Source: Pseudomonadota bacterium
GTDB lineage: Bacteria > Pseudomonadota > Gammaproteobacteria > Burkholderiales > Burkholderiaceae_C
Length of the DNA: 64,000 bases
Assembly: GCA_018241265.1 (NCBI GenBank)
Contig: JAFEEF010000002.1
Coordinates: 1-64,000, forward strand
Direction of reading: 5' to 3'
Part shown: positions 54,341 through 62,520 of the stretch, piece by piece
Numbering within the stretch: position 1 is the stretch's first letter
Layout: each line of letters starts with the position of its first letter
Notes under the pieces: model-generated
Databases searched by the model: none
Told to the model about the DNA's origin: nothing
What the model saw: the letters and a program-made list of their open reading frames with translations, nothing else
Position numbers and translations under genes: made by a program

Positions 54341-55069
54341 ATGAACAAGCTGCTGCGTCCGGCCCTGGTCGTCGCGCTCACCGCTGCCTTCGTGCAGCCG
54401 CTGCTCGCCGACGAGGCGCAGATCCGCAAGAACCTGCCGGCCCGGCTGCCCGAGCTGCCGAAGATCGACGAGGTCACCAAGACCCCGATCCCCGGCATCT
54501 ACGAGATCCGCATGGGCACCGACATCGGCTACACCGACGAGCGCGGCGACCACCTGTTCCAGGGCGACCTGATCGACACGCAGTCCAAGACCAACCTGAC
54601 GCAGGCGCGCGTCGACAAGCTGACCGCGATCGACTTCGCCAAGCTGCCGCTGCAGGACGCGATCGTCTGGAAGCAGGGTACCGGCGCGCGCAAGCTCGCG
54701 ATCTTCGCCGACCCGAACTGCCAGTACTGCAAGCGGTTCGAGAAGGAGATGCAGTCGCTGAAGGACGTGACGGTCTATACCTTCCTCTATCCGATCCTCG
54801 GCGGCGACTCGCCGCAGAAGTCGCGCGACATCTGGTGCGCCAAGGACAACACCAGCGCCTGGCGCAACTGGATGCTGAGCGGAGCCGCCCCGGTGCGCAA
54901 CCTGGGCCAGTGCGACACCGGCGCACTCCAGCGCAACATGGCGCTGGGCAAGAAGTACAAGGTCAACGGCACGCCGTCGCTGGTGTTCGAGGACGGCAAG
55001 CGCGTGCCGGGCGTGATGCCGATCGAGGATGTCGAGAAGCAATTCTCGGCGGTGCGCGCCAAGGGCTGA
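54341..55069 (+). CDS. dsbC: Thiol:disulfide interchange protein DsbC
   Basis: A 242-residue periplasmic disulfide isomerase. A signal peptide (LLRPALVVALTAAFVQPLLA) is followed by the dimerisation domain (TKTPIPGIYEIRMGTDIGYT) and a thioredoxin domain with active site FADPNCQYCKRFEKEM. The cis-Pro loop is KVNGTPSLVFEDGKRVPG. The second, structural Cys pair is in DIWCAKD and QCDTGAL. It follows the UbiH-like gene and converges with cydB, 10 nt apart. Confidence 0.95.
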   Translation: MNKLLRPALVVALTAAFVQPLLADEAQIRKNLPARLPELPKIDEVTKTPIPGIYEIRMGTDIGYTDERGDHLFQGDLIDTQSKTNLTQARVDKLTAIDFAKLPLQDAIVWKQGTGARKLAIFADPNCQYCKRFEKEMQSLKDVTVYTFLYPILGGDSPQKSRDIWCAKDNTSAWRNWMLSGAAPVRNLGQCDTGALQRNMALGKKYKVNGTPSLVFEDGKRVPGVMPIEDVEKQFSAVRAKG

Positions 55070-55079
55070 TGCCGCAGCG

Positions 55080-56084
55080 TCAGGCGTAGCGCAGCTCGCC
55101 GGTCTTGCCGCGGAACACGCGGTAGGCGAACGCGGTGTAGGCCGCGATCGCCGGCACCGAGATGCAGACGCCGACGAGGATGAACTTCAGCGACTCGGGC
55201 GCGCTGGCGGCCTGCCAGATCGTCAGCCGGTCGATCACGACGTACGGAAAGATGCTGTAGGCCAGGCCCAGGAAGCCCAGCACGAACACGCAGATCAGCA
55301 GCACGAACGGCAGCCAGGCGAGCGGGCCGCGCACGATGCGGCTGTTCAGCAGCGCGCGCACCGCGGCCAGCAGCACGCCGGTCGTCAGCGGGATCGCCAT
55401 CAGCGCGATCATCTCGGGCAGCGCGAACCAGCGCTCGCGCACCGTTGCGCTGATCCAGGGCGTCGCCATCGAGATCAGCACGAGGCCGACGACCATCGGC
55501 GCCCAGGCGGTCTTGGCCCAGCCGATCGCGCGTTGCTGCAGGTCGCCTTCGGTCTTCATCACGAGCCAGGACGCGCCGAGCAGCACGTAGGCCATCGGTA
55601 GCGCGGCGGCGATCGCGAGCGCGAACAGCGGATAGTTCCAGCCCTCGCCGAAGCCGCTGACGTAGCGGCCGAGCATCCAGCCTTGCGCCACCGACGCGAT
55701 CGTCGAGCCGGCGAAGAACAGGCGGTCCCAGCTTTTCTTGTGGCTGTCCTTGGCCTTGACGCGGAAGTCGAATGCGACGCCGCGCAAGGTCAGGCCGATC
55801 AGCATGAAGGCGACCGGCAGGTAGAGCTCGCCCAGCACGACGCCGTGAGCCTTCGGGAAGGCGATCAGCAGGATGCCGATGCCGAGCACCAGCCAGGTCT
55901 CGTTGGCATCCCAGAACGGTCCGATCGACGCGACCATCACGTCCTTCTCGGCCTCGGTCGCGCGGTGCATCAGCATGCCGACGCCGAGGTCGTAGCCGTC
56001 GCTGATCACGTAGACCAGCATCGCGATGCCCATCAGCGCCATGAAGATGACGGGCAGCGCCGCGTCGAAGCTCAGGATGCTCAT
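55080..56084 (-). CDS. cydB: Cytochrome bd-type (cyanide-insensitive) quinol oxidase subunit II
   Basis: A 334-residue membrane protein with about eight helices. Signatures are GIAMLVYVISDGYDLGVGML, IGPFWDANETWLVLGIGILL and LTLRGVAFDFRVKA, all typical of CydB/CioB. The C-terminal YSIFPYVVIDRLTIWQAAS block is also conserved. The start overlaps the cydA stop (ATGA). No small cydX gene follows; dsbC on the other strand begins its convergent end 10 nt later. Confidence 0.96.
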   Translation of the reverse strand: MSILSFDAALPVIFMALMGIAMLVYVISDGYDLGVGMLMHRATEAEKDVMVASIGPFWDANETWLVLGIGILLIAFPKAHGVVLGELYLPVAFMLIGLTLRGVAFDFRVKAKDSHKKSWDRLFFAGSTIASVAQGWMLGRYVSGFGEGWNYPLFALAIAAALPMAYVLLGASWLVMKTEGDLQQRAIGWAKTAWAPMVVGLVLISMATPWISATVRERWFALPEMIALMAIPLTTGVLLAAVRALLNSRIVRGPLAWLPFVLLICVFVLGFLGLAYSIFPYVVIDRLTIWQAASAPESLKFILVGVCISVPAIAAYTAFAYRVFRGKTGELRYA

Positions 56085-57487
56085 GCAATGCCCCCCGCGC
56101 GCGCCGGCGTGATCGCGCCGGCCGGCGTGGCCGCCCGGTCGGCCGCGTCGTCGGCCAGCACTTCCTCGGGCTTCTCGGCCATGTACTTCAGGACGCCGAG
56201 GTAGGCGAGGATCAGCGCCACGTACAGCGCGAGGTAGAGCGCCAGCGTCAGCGCGATCATGGGCGACGGCACGGTCGACGCGACTTCGGCGGTGCGGATC
56301 AGCCCATAGACGATGAAGGGCTGGCGGCCGATCTCGGTGACGTACCAGCCGGCGACGGTGGCGATCCAGCCGGCGAAGGTCATCGCGGCGAAGGCGCGCA
56401 GCAGCGGACGCGGCAGGCGTTCGGGCTGCCAGCGGGCACGCCGGTACATCCACCAGCCGACCCAGCTCACCGCGAGCATCAGCATGCCCATGCCGACCAT
56501 GATGCGGAAGGCGAAGAACAGCGGCAGCGGGGGCGGATGCGCATCGCCGAAGTCGTTCATGCCCTTCAGCTCGCCGTCCCAGTCGTGCGTGAGGATCAGG
56601 CTCGCGCCGCGCGGCACCTCGACCGCGTAGCGGTTGCTGCGCGTCGCGTTGTCGGGCAGTGCGAACAGCAGCAGCGGCGCGCCGCGCTCGGTGTTCCACA
56701 GGCCTTCCATGGCGGCGATCTTGGCCGGCTGGTGCTCGAGCGTGTCGAGGCCGTGTGCATCGCCCGCCAGGATCTGCAGCGGGATCGCGATCGCCGCGAG
56801 CGTCAGGCCGACGCGCATCACCCGCGGGGCCGAGCGCTGCGCGGTGCTGCGCAAGGTCTGCCAGGCCGACAGGCCGACGAGCAGGAATGCCGCCGTCAAC
56901 GTCGATGCGAGCAGCATGTGCACGAAGCGGTACGGGAACGACGGGTTGAAGATCACCGCGAGCCAGCTCTTCGCGTGGTAGATGCCGTCGATCACTTCGT
57001 AGCCGGCCGGCGTCTGCATCCACGAGTCGAGCGCGAGGATCCAGAACGCCGACACCGTGGTGCCGAACGCGACGAAGAAGGTCGCCATCAGGTGCACGCG
57101 CTCGCTCACCTTGCCGTGGCCGAACAGCATCACGCCGAGGAAGCCCGCCTCGAGGAAGAACGCCGTCAGGACTTCATAGCCGAGCAGCGGCCCGGCGATG
57201 TTCCCGACCTTCTCCATGTAGCCCGGCCAGTTGGTGCCGAACTGGAAGCTCATCGTGATGCCGCTGACGACGCCGAGCGCGAACGTCAGCGCGAAGACCT
57301 TGGTCCAGAACCGGTAGGCGTCGAGCCAGCCCTGCGCCTGCGCGGCATCGGGTCCGCGGCGCGCCTTCAGCCAGCGGATCCGGAAGTACATCAGGAGCCA
57401 GCCGAGCGCGATGCTGATCGTCGGGAACAGGATGTGGAAGGTGATGTTGGCCGCGAACTGCATGCGGGCGAGGTTCAGCGCGTCCAT
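56081..57487 (-). CDS. cydA: Cytochrome bd-type quinol oxidase subunit I (CioA-like, short Q-loop)
   Basis: A 468-residue quinol oxidase subunit carrying hemes b558, b595 and d. LARMQFAANITFHILFPTIS holds the distal heme ligand His, GVMLFGHGKVSERVHLMATF and ALDSWMQTPAGYEV follow, and PAKIAAMEGLWNTERGAPL precedes a short Q-loop. At 468 residues it lacks the insertion of the E. coli 522-residue CydA and fits the CIO subtype, which resists cyanide. The ATG at 57487 begins MDALNLARMQF. It is 2 nt downstream of the gbsR-type regulator, so the three genes form one operon. Confidence 0.96.
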   Translation of the reverse strand: MDALNLARMQFAANITFHILFPTISIALGWLLMYFRIRWLKARRGPDAAQAQGWLDAYRFWTKVFALTFALGVVSGITMSFQFGTNWPGYMEKVGNIAGPLLGYEVLTAFFLEAGFLGVMLFGHGKVSERVHLMATFFVAFGTTVSAFWILALDSWMQTPAGYEVIDGIYHAKSWLAVIFNPSFPYRFVHMLLASTLTAAFLLVGLSAWQTLRSTAQRSAPRVMRVGLTLAAIAIPLQILAGDAHGLDTLEHQPAKIAAMEGLWNTERGAPLLLFALPDNATRSNRYAVEVPRGASLILTHDWDGELKGMNDFGDAHPPPLPLFFAFRIMVGMGMLMLAVSWVGWWMYRRARWQPERLPRPLLRAFAAMTFAGWIATVAGWYVTEIGRQPFIVYGLIRTAEVASTVPSPMIALTLALYLALYVALILAYLGVLKYMAEKPEEVLADDAADRAATPAGAITPARAGGIA

Positions 57488-57489
57488 CG

Positions 57490-58053
57490 TCAGGCCTTCT
57501 TTCCGCCGGCGACGACGGAGACCTTGCCGGTGAACTCCAGCACCTTCTGCACCTTGGTCCCCATCTTCATCAGCCTGGCCAGCGTCTGCTGGTCCATGCG
57601 CTGCATGTCGTCGAACCACGTCGTCATCAGCTCGATCAGGTCGTGCATGCCGCGCATGCGGTCGAGCGCGATACGGTCGGCGTCGCTCGCCGGCGTCTCG
57701 AGCAGCGCACTGCGCAGCATCGACAAGGTCGGTTCGATCTCGCGCCGGCGCCGTTCCTCGGCGAGCGTGCGGAAGATCTCCCACGCATCGGTCGGCGCCT
57801 CGAAGTACTCGTGCCGGTCGCCCGGCTGATGGCGCAGCTTGACGAGCCGCCACGCCTGCAATTCCTTCAGGCCCATGCTGACGTTGGAGCGCGAGAACTC
57901 GAGCTTCTCGGCGATGTCGTCGGCATGCAGCGGCTCGGGCGACACGAAGATCAGCGCATAGATCTGGCCGACCGTGCGGTTGATGCCCCAGCGGCTGCCC
58001 ATTTCGCCGAAGTGCGATACGAAGGTGCGGACGAGAGGCGACAGACCGTTCAT
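57490..58053 (-). CDS. GbsR/MarR-family transcriptional regulator of the cyd operon
   Basis: A 187-residue winged-helix regulator of the GbsR branch. It has SHFGEMGSRWGINRTVGQIYAL, the helix-turn-helix HADDIAEKLEFSRSNVSMGL with KELQAWRLVKLRHQPGDRHEY as wing, and a long C-terminal dimerisation helix region. The start is ATG 58053 (an ATG four codons earlier at 58065 is possible). A 26-bp palindrome begins 15 bp upstream and is its likely operator. It is immediately upstream of cydA, so it probably autoregulates the whole gbsR–cydAB unit. The signal sensed is unknown. Confidence 0.9.
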   Translation of the reverse strand: MNGLSPLVRTFVSHFGEMGSRWGINRTVGQIYALIFVSPEPLHADDIAEKLEFSRSNVSMGLKELQAWRLVKLRHQPGDRHEYFEAPTDAWEIFRTLAEERRRREIEPTLSMLRSALLETPASDADRIALDRMRGMHDLIELMTTWFDDMQRMDQQTLARLMKMGTKVQKVLEFTGKVSVVAGGKKA

Positions 58054-58068
58054 GCGTCGCATCATATC

Positions 58069-58094
58069 GAAGTTTCAGGAATTCTTGAAACTTC
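58069..58094. promoter_or_regulatory. 26-bp palindromic operator upstream of gbsR–cydAB
   Basis: GAAGTTTC (58069–58076) and GAAACTTC (58087–58094) are the outer arms of a 26-bp stretch that equals its own complement at 24 positions, with GAATTC at its centre. It is strikingly A+T-rich compared with its surroundings. It sits just upstream of a TATGAT (58061–58066 on the minus strand) that could be the -10 box. A regulator dimer bound here would cover the -35 region. The neighbouring GbsR-type regulator is the obvious candidate ligand. Confidence 0.75.
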
Positions 58095-58207
58095 AGGATG
58101 ATGACAAGGCGGAAAGCGACGCTGGCGCGCTACATGCATCGGGCCGGCCGCAGGCACAGCGGCGACAATCGCCAGCAAGGTTCAACCAGAGTCAGCACGG
58201 AGCAGGC

Positions 58208-58660
58208 GTGACGCTCTCGCCGGTCTTTTCCCATCCCCCGCAGGTCGCATTGCGGCTCGGTTATCTCGTCCTCGTGCCGTTCGTGCTCGGCGCGGCGCTC
58301 GTCTGGATCGTGCGCAGCGACGTGCAGCCGCACGTCGCGGCCGGCTTCTCGGCCTATGCCGGCGTCGTCGTCGCATTCCTCGGCGGCGTGCACTGGGGAC
58401 TCGGCCTGCGCGAGGAATATCCGCCGCACGGCCTGTTCGGGTGGGGCGCGGTGCCGCCGATCGCCGCGGTGATCGCGATCACGATGCCGGCCTATGCCGG
58501 GCTCGTCGTGCACGGCGTGATGCTCGTCGTCTGCTACCTCGTGGACCGCAAGGTCTATCCGCAGCACGGCGCGTCGGCCTGGCTCACACTGCGCTTTCGC
58601 CTCAGCGTGATCGGCAGCCTGGCCTGCTTCGTCGGCGCCGCCGCGCTGAGCGCCGCTTGA
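58208..58660 (+). CDS. DUF3429 family membrane protein
   Basis: A 150-residue inner-membrane protein with about five hydrophobic segments (LVLVPFVLGAALVWIV, AYAGVVVAFLGGVHWGLGL, GAVPPIAAVIAITMPAYAG and others). FLGGVHWGLGL is the DUF3429 hallmark. The GTG start at 58208 has GGAG 5 nt upstream, and starts further back add charged, low-complexity residues that run into the gbsR operator region. Function unknown. It is divergent from the cyd operon, and the M61 peptidase gene follows after 52 nt. Confidence 0.85.
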   Translation: MTLSPVFSHPPQVALRLGYLVLVPFVLGAALVWIVRSDVQPHVAAGFSAYAGVVVAFLGGVHWGLGLREEYPPHGLFGWGAVPPIAAVIAITMPAYAGLVVHGVMLVVCYLVDRKVYPQHGASAWLTLRFRLSVIGSLACFVGAAALSAA

Positions 58661-58712
58661 GCGGGGCCCGGACCGCGGGCGACGCCGGCCGCGGGCGGCT
58701 GTCTTCCTGCGC

Positions 58713-60455
58713 ATGATCTCCTACCGCATCACGATCGCCGAACCGCACGCGCATGCGTTCGACGTGACCGTGCGCGTGCCCGATCCGGCGCCGGATCAAC
58801 GGCTCGGCCTGCCGGTCTGGATCCCGGGCAGCTACCTGGTGCGCGAGTTCGCGCGCCATCTGTCGGGGCTCGAAGCACGCCAGGGCGACCGCCGGGTCGA
58901 GCTGCAGCAACTCGACAAGGCGAGCTGGCGTGCCGCCTGCCGCGGGCGCGGCGCACTGGTCGTGCGCTACCGCGTGCATGCCTACGACACGTCGGTACGC
59001 GGCGCCTACCTCGACGCGGCGCGCGGCTTCGTCAATCCGGCGTGCGTCTGCCTGCGCGTCGAGGGCCGCCACGACGAGCCGCATGCGCTCACCATCGGCG
59101 CGTTGCCGTCGCGCTGGGAGATCGCTGCGGCGCTGCCGCCGGCCAAGGGCAACGTGCTGACCGCCGCCGACTACGACGAACTGGCCGACACGCCGATCGA
59201 GCTCGGCCGCTTCCGGCGCACCGCGTTCGAGGCCGGCGGCGTGCCGCACGAGCTCGTCGTCACCGGCGCCTGGCCGGATGCCGACCTCGAGCGCCTGCGC
59301 GCTGACTGCGCACGGATCTGCGCGGCGCAGATCCGCTTCTGGCACGGCGATGGCGACGACGCGCAGGCCCCGCCGTTCGCACGCTACCTGCTGCTGCTCA
59401 ACCTCGTCGAGGACGGCCACGGCGGCCTCGAGCATCGCGCCAGCACGGCCCTGCTCGCGGCGCGGCGCGACATGCCGGTGCGCGGCCGCGCCGAAACCAG
59501 CGACGGCTATGCCAAGCTGCTCGGCCTCGTCAGCCACGAGTACTTCCACGCCTGGAACGTCAAGCGGCTGCGGCCGATCGAGCTCGCGACGATCGACTAT
59601 GCGCGCGAGAACTACACGACCCTGCTGTGGTTCTTCGAAGGGTTCACGTCGTACTACGACGACCTCATCGTGCTGCGCGCCGGCCTGATCGACGCGGCCC
59701 GCTATCTGCAGCTCGTCGCACGCAATGTCAGTGCCGTGCTCGGCACGCCGGGTCGCCTCGTTCAGAGCTTGGCGCAGGCCAGCTTCGATGCCTGGGTGAA
59801 GTTCTACCGCAGCGACGAGAACACGCCGAATGCGACGATCAGCTACTACGCCAAGGGCGCGCTGGTCGCGCTCGCGCTCGACCTGACGTTGCGACGCGAA
59901 GGCCGCGGCACGCTCGACGACGTGATGCGGCGGCTCTGGGCCGCGTCCGGCCATGGCGGGCCGATCGGCGAGTACGACATCCGCGCCGCACTCCGCGAAG
60001 TCGGCGGGCGCGCCTACGACACCGAGCTCGATGCCTGGGTGCACGGCACCGACGACCCGCCGCTCGCCGACCTGTTCGATGCCTTCGGCGTGCAATGGCA
60101 GGCCGCACCGGCGACGCTGGCGCAGCGCCTCGGCGTACGCGTCGCCGAAAGCGCACTGACCGGCATCAAGGTGAGCCACGTGCTGCGCGGCGGCGCGGCC
60201 GAGCGCGCCGGCATCGCGCCCGGCGACGAAGTGCTCGCGGTACAAGGCTGGCGCGTGCGCCGGCTCGACGAGGCGCTGCACGTGCTGGAGCCCGGGCAGC
60301 CGGTGCCGCTGCTCGTGGCGCGCGACCAGCGCGTGCTCGGTCTCGAACTCGTCCTGCCCGATCCGGCCGAGGCCGGCGGATCGGTCGCGCTGCAGATCGT
60401 CGCCGAACCGTCCGCGCCGGCCCGCGCGCGACGCCAGGCATGGCTGGGAAGCTGA
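58713..60455 (+). CDS. M61 family peptidase with PDZ domain
   Basis: A 580-residue glycyl-aminopeptidase-like metalloprotease. The catalytic zinc site is His275-Glu276-x-x-His279 in LVSHEYFHAWNVKRLRP, with the third ligand Glu in WFFEGFTSYYDDL. The N-terminal beta domain (PVWIPGSYLVREFARHL) is typical of M61. A PDZ domain lies near 470–560 (IKVSHVLRGGAAERAGIAPG, DEVLAVQGWRV). No signal peptide is evident, so it is probably cytoplasmic. Its end overlaps the DUF3108 start by 16 nt, so the two are co-translated. Confidence 0.94.
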   Translation: MISYRITIAEPHAHAFDVTVRVPDPAPDQRLGLPVWIPGSYLVREFARHLSGLEARQGDRRVELQQLDKASWRAACRGRGALVVRYRVHAYDTSVRGAYLDAARGFVNPACVCLRVEGRHDEPHALTIGALPSRWEIAAALPPAKGNVLTAADYDELADTPIELGRFRRTAFEAGGVPHELVVTGAWPDADLERLRADCARICAAQIRFWHGDGDDAQAPPFARYLLLLNLVEDGHGGLEHRASTALLAARRDMPVRGRAETSDGYAKLLGLVSHEYFHAWNVKRLRPIELATIDYARENYTTLLWFFEGFTSYYDDLIVLRAGLIDAARYLQLVARNVSAVLGTPGRLVQSLAQASFDAWVKFYRSDENTPNATISYYAKGALVALALDLTLRREGRGTLDDVMRRLWAASGHGGPIGEYDIRAALREVGGRAYDTELDAWVHGTDDPPLADLFDAFGVQWQAAPATLAQRLGVRVAESALTGIKVSHVLRGGAAERAGIAPGDEVLAVQGWRVRRLDEALHVLEPGQPVPLLVARDQRVLGLELVLPDPAEAGGSVALQIVAEPSAPARARRQAWLGS

Positions 60456-61609
60456 CCAGGCCGGGCACCTGGTCGCTGCGGCGGCGCCTGGCATTCGCGC
60501 TGCTCGTCGCTGTGGTCGTCATCGGCCATGCCTGGGTGACGCGCGACGTGGCCGCGCGCATGCAGGCGCTCGAGGACGCGAGCCGCATGCCGCCGCGCCT
60601 CGAGGTCGTCTATGTGCGCGAGCTCGAACCGGTGGCGCCGCCGGTCGTGGCCGCTGGTCCTCCGGCACCGGTTCCCAAGCCGCGGCCGGCACGCGCGCCG
60701 CATGCGCGCCCGCCGGCTGCGGCGTCCGCGGCCGAGCCGGCCGACGACAGCGCATCGGCCGTCGCCGAAGCAGTCTCTGCGCCGGCACCGGCTGCGTCGG
60801 ACAACGAGCCGGCGACGCTGGCGGACGCCGCATCGGCAGCAGCTTCCGACATCGCGCCGGCCGCTTCCGCGCCCGCGCCCGCGCTGGCCGCCGCCGAGCC
60901 CGCATCCGAGCCGGCTTCCGGTGCGGCGCCCTTCGCCTGGCCGGTCTCGACGCGCGTCAGCTTCACGCTCGACGGCAACTACCGCGGCCAGGTGCAGGGC
61001 GATGCGCAGGTCGAGTGGGTGCGCGCCGGCAGCCGCTACCAGGTGCACCTGGACCTGACGATCGGGCCGAGCTTCGCGCCGCTGATCTCGCGGCGCATGA
61101 CGAGCGACGGCGAACTCCGGGCCGAAGGCCTCGTGCCGCAGCGCTACGACCAGGACACGCAGGTGGCGTTCGGCGGCAGCCCGCGCCACGTGGCCATGCA
61201 CTTCGATGAAAGCGGCGTGACGCTCGCCAATGGCGAACGCCGCGCGACCTTGCCCGGCATCCAGGACATGTCGAGCCAGTTCATCCAGCTCAGCTACTGG
61301 TTCGCGACCCGGCCCGGGCTGCTCGCGGTCGGCAACCACATCGACGTGCCGCTCGGCCTGCCGCACCGCGTCGACCGCTGGACCTACGACGTGGTCGACG
61401 AGGACACCGTCTACACGACCTTCGGTCCGCTCGCGGTGCTGCACCTGAAGCCGCGGCCCGGCCCGTTCCGGGCCGGCGACCTCGTGCCCGAGATCTGGTT
61501 CGCGCCCGAGCTGCGCTACCTGCCGGTCCGCATCCGCATTCGCCAGGACGAGACCGCGAACTTCATCGACCTCGTGATCGCGAAGAAGCCGGAGCTCGCG
61601 GCGCGCTGA
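60440..61609 (+). CDS. DUF3108 domain protein, membrane-anchored with long Ala/Pro linker
   Basis: A 389-residue protein. A membrane helix ([18 protein letters not shown]) near residues 16–33 is followed by a ~130-residue Ala/Pro/Glu-rich linker that should span periplasmic space, in the manner of TonB linkers. The DUF3108 beta-barrel-like domain follows from ~170 to the end, with [40 protein letters not shown] and [18 protein letters not shown]. The function is unknown; related domains are periplasmic. It overlaps the end of the M61 gene. The linker's base composition is normal for the region. Confidence 0.85.
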   Translation: MAGKLTRPGTWSLRRRLAFALLVAVVVIGHAWVTRDVAARMQALEDASRMPPRLEVVYVRELEPVAPPVVAAGPPAPVPKPRPARAPHARPPAAASAAEPADDSASAVAEAVSAPAPAASDNEPATLADAASAAASDIAPAASAPAPALAAAEPASEPASGAAPFAWPVSTRVSFTLDGNYRGQVQGDAQVEWVRAGSRYQVHLDLTIGPSFAPLISRRMTSDGELRAEGLVPQRYDQDTQVAFGGSPRHVAMHFDESGVTLANGERRATLPGIQDMSSQFIQLSYWFATRPGLLAVGNHIDVPLGLPHRVDRWTYDVVDEDTVYTTFGPLAVLHLKPRPGPFRAGDLVPEIWFAPELRYLPVRIRIRQDETANFIDLVIAKKPELAAR

Positions 61610-61650
61610 ACCCGTATATTCGGTCGATCCATCTGCCCGGGAGACCGAAC

Positions 61651-62439
61651 TTGAGCTACGAGAACATCCAGACCGAAGTGCGCGGCAACGGCGCACGCAA
61701 GACCGGCCTCATCACGCTGCATCGGCCCAAGCAGCTCAATGCGCTGAACGATGCGCTGATGGACGAGCTCGGCGCCGCGCTGAAGGCCTACGACGCCGAC
61801 GACGGCATCGGCTGCATCGTGATCACCGGCAGCGAGAAGGCCTTCGCGGCCGGCGCCGACATCAGCGCGATGGCCAAGTACGACCTGACCGACACCTACG
61901 GCAAGGACTTCATCACCCGCAACTGGGAGACGATCCGCTCGATCCGCAAGCCCGTGATCGCCGCGGTCGCCGGCTTCGCGCTCGGCGGCGGCTGCGAGCT
62001 GGCGATGATGTGCGACTTCATCATCGCGGCCGACACCGCCAAGTTCGGCCAGCCCGAGATCAAGCTCGGCATCATCCCCGGCGCGGGCGGCACGCAGCGC
62101 CTGCCGCGCGCGATCGGCAAGGCCAAGGCGATGGACCTGGTGCTGACCGGCCGCATGATGGATGCCGCCGAGGCCGAGCGCGGCGGACTGATCTCGCGCG
62201 TCGTGCCGCTCGCCGAGCTGATGGACGTGACGCTGGCCGCCGCCGAGGCGATCAACGAACTGAGCGCGATGAGCGTGATGGCCGCCAAGGAATCGGTGAA
62301 CCGCGCGTTCGAAGGCACGCTCGCCGACGGCATCATGTTCGAGCGGCGCCTGTTCCATTCGATGTTCGCGACCGAGGATCAGAAGGAAGGGATGGATGCC
62401 TTCCTGACCAAGCGGAAGGCGGCGTTCAAGCAGCGCTGA
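61651..62439 (+). CDS. Enoyl-CoA hydratase (crotonase family)
   Basis: A 262-residue crotonase that hydrates trans-2-enoyl-CoA in beta-oxidation. The oxyanion hole residues are in [12 protein letters not shown] and [16 protein letters not shown]. The catalytic glutamates are in the latter region and in [38 protein letters not shown] and the C-terminal [12 protein letters not shown] are standard. The start is TTG 61651 with GGGAG 8 nt upstream; no ATG gives a full-length protein. It converges with lysS. Confidence 0.95.
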   Translation: MSYENIQTEVRGNGARKTGLITLHRPKQLNALNDALMDELGAALKAYDADDGIGCIVITGSEKAFAAGADISAMAKYDLTDTYGKDFITRNWETIRSIRKPVIAAVAGFALGGGCELAMMCDFIIAADTAKFGQPEIKLGIIPGAGGTQRLPRAIGKAKAMDLVLTGRMMDAAEAERGGLISRVVPLAELMDVTLAAAEAINELSAMSVMAAKESVNRAFEGTLADGIMFERRLFHSMFATEDQKEGMDAFLTKRKAAFKQR

Positions 62440-62470
62440 CCGACAGCGGGTGCGTTCAATGGGCACCAGG

Positions 62471-62496
62471 GGCTTCGACAAGCTCAGCTCGAGCGG
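62471..62496. repeat. Short dispersed-repeat-like motif between echA-type gene and lysS
   Basis: The 81-bp spacer between the two convergent genes contains GGCTTCGACAAGCTCAG followed by CTCGAGCGG. This resembles the CTTCGACAAGCTCAG…CGAACGG motif that recurs in intergenic spacers of many high-G+C proteobacteria, often as inverted pairs near gene ends. Only one copy is visible here. The resemblance is from memory and was not searched. Confidence 0.4.
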
Positions 62497-62520
62497 ACTC
62501 GGGGCTTCCCCTTCGCCGGT

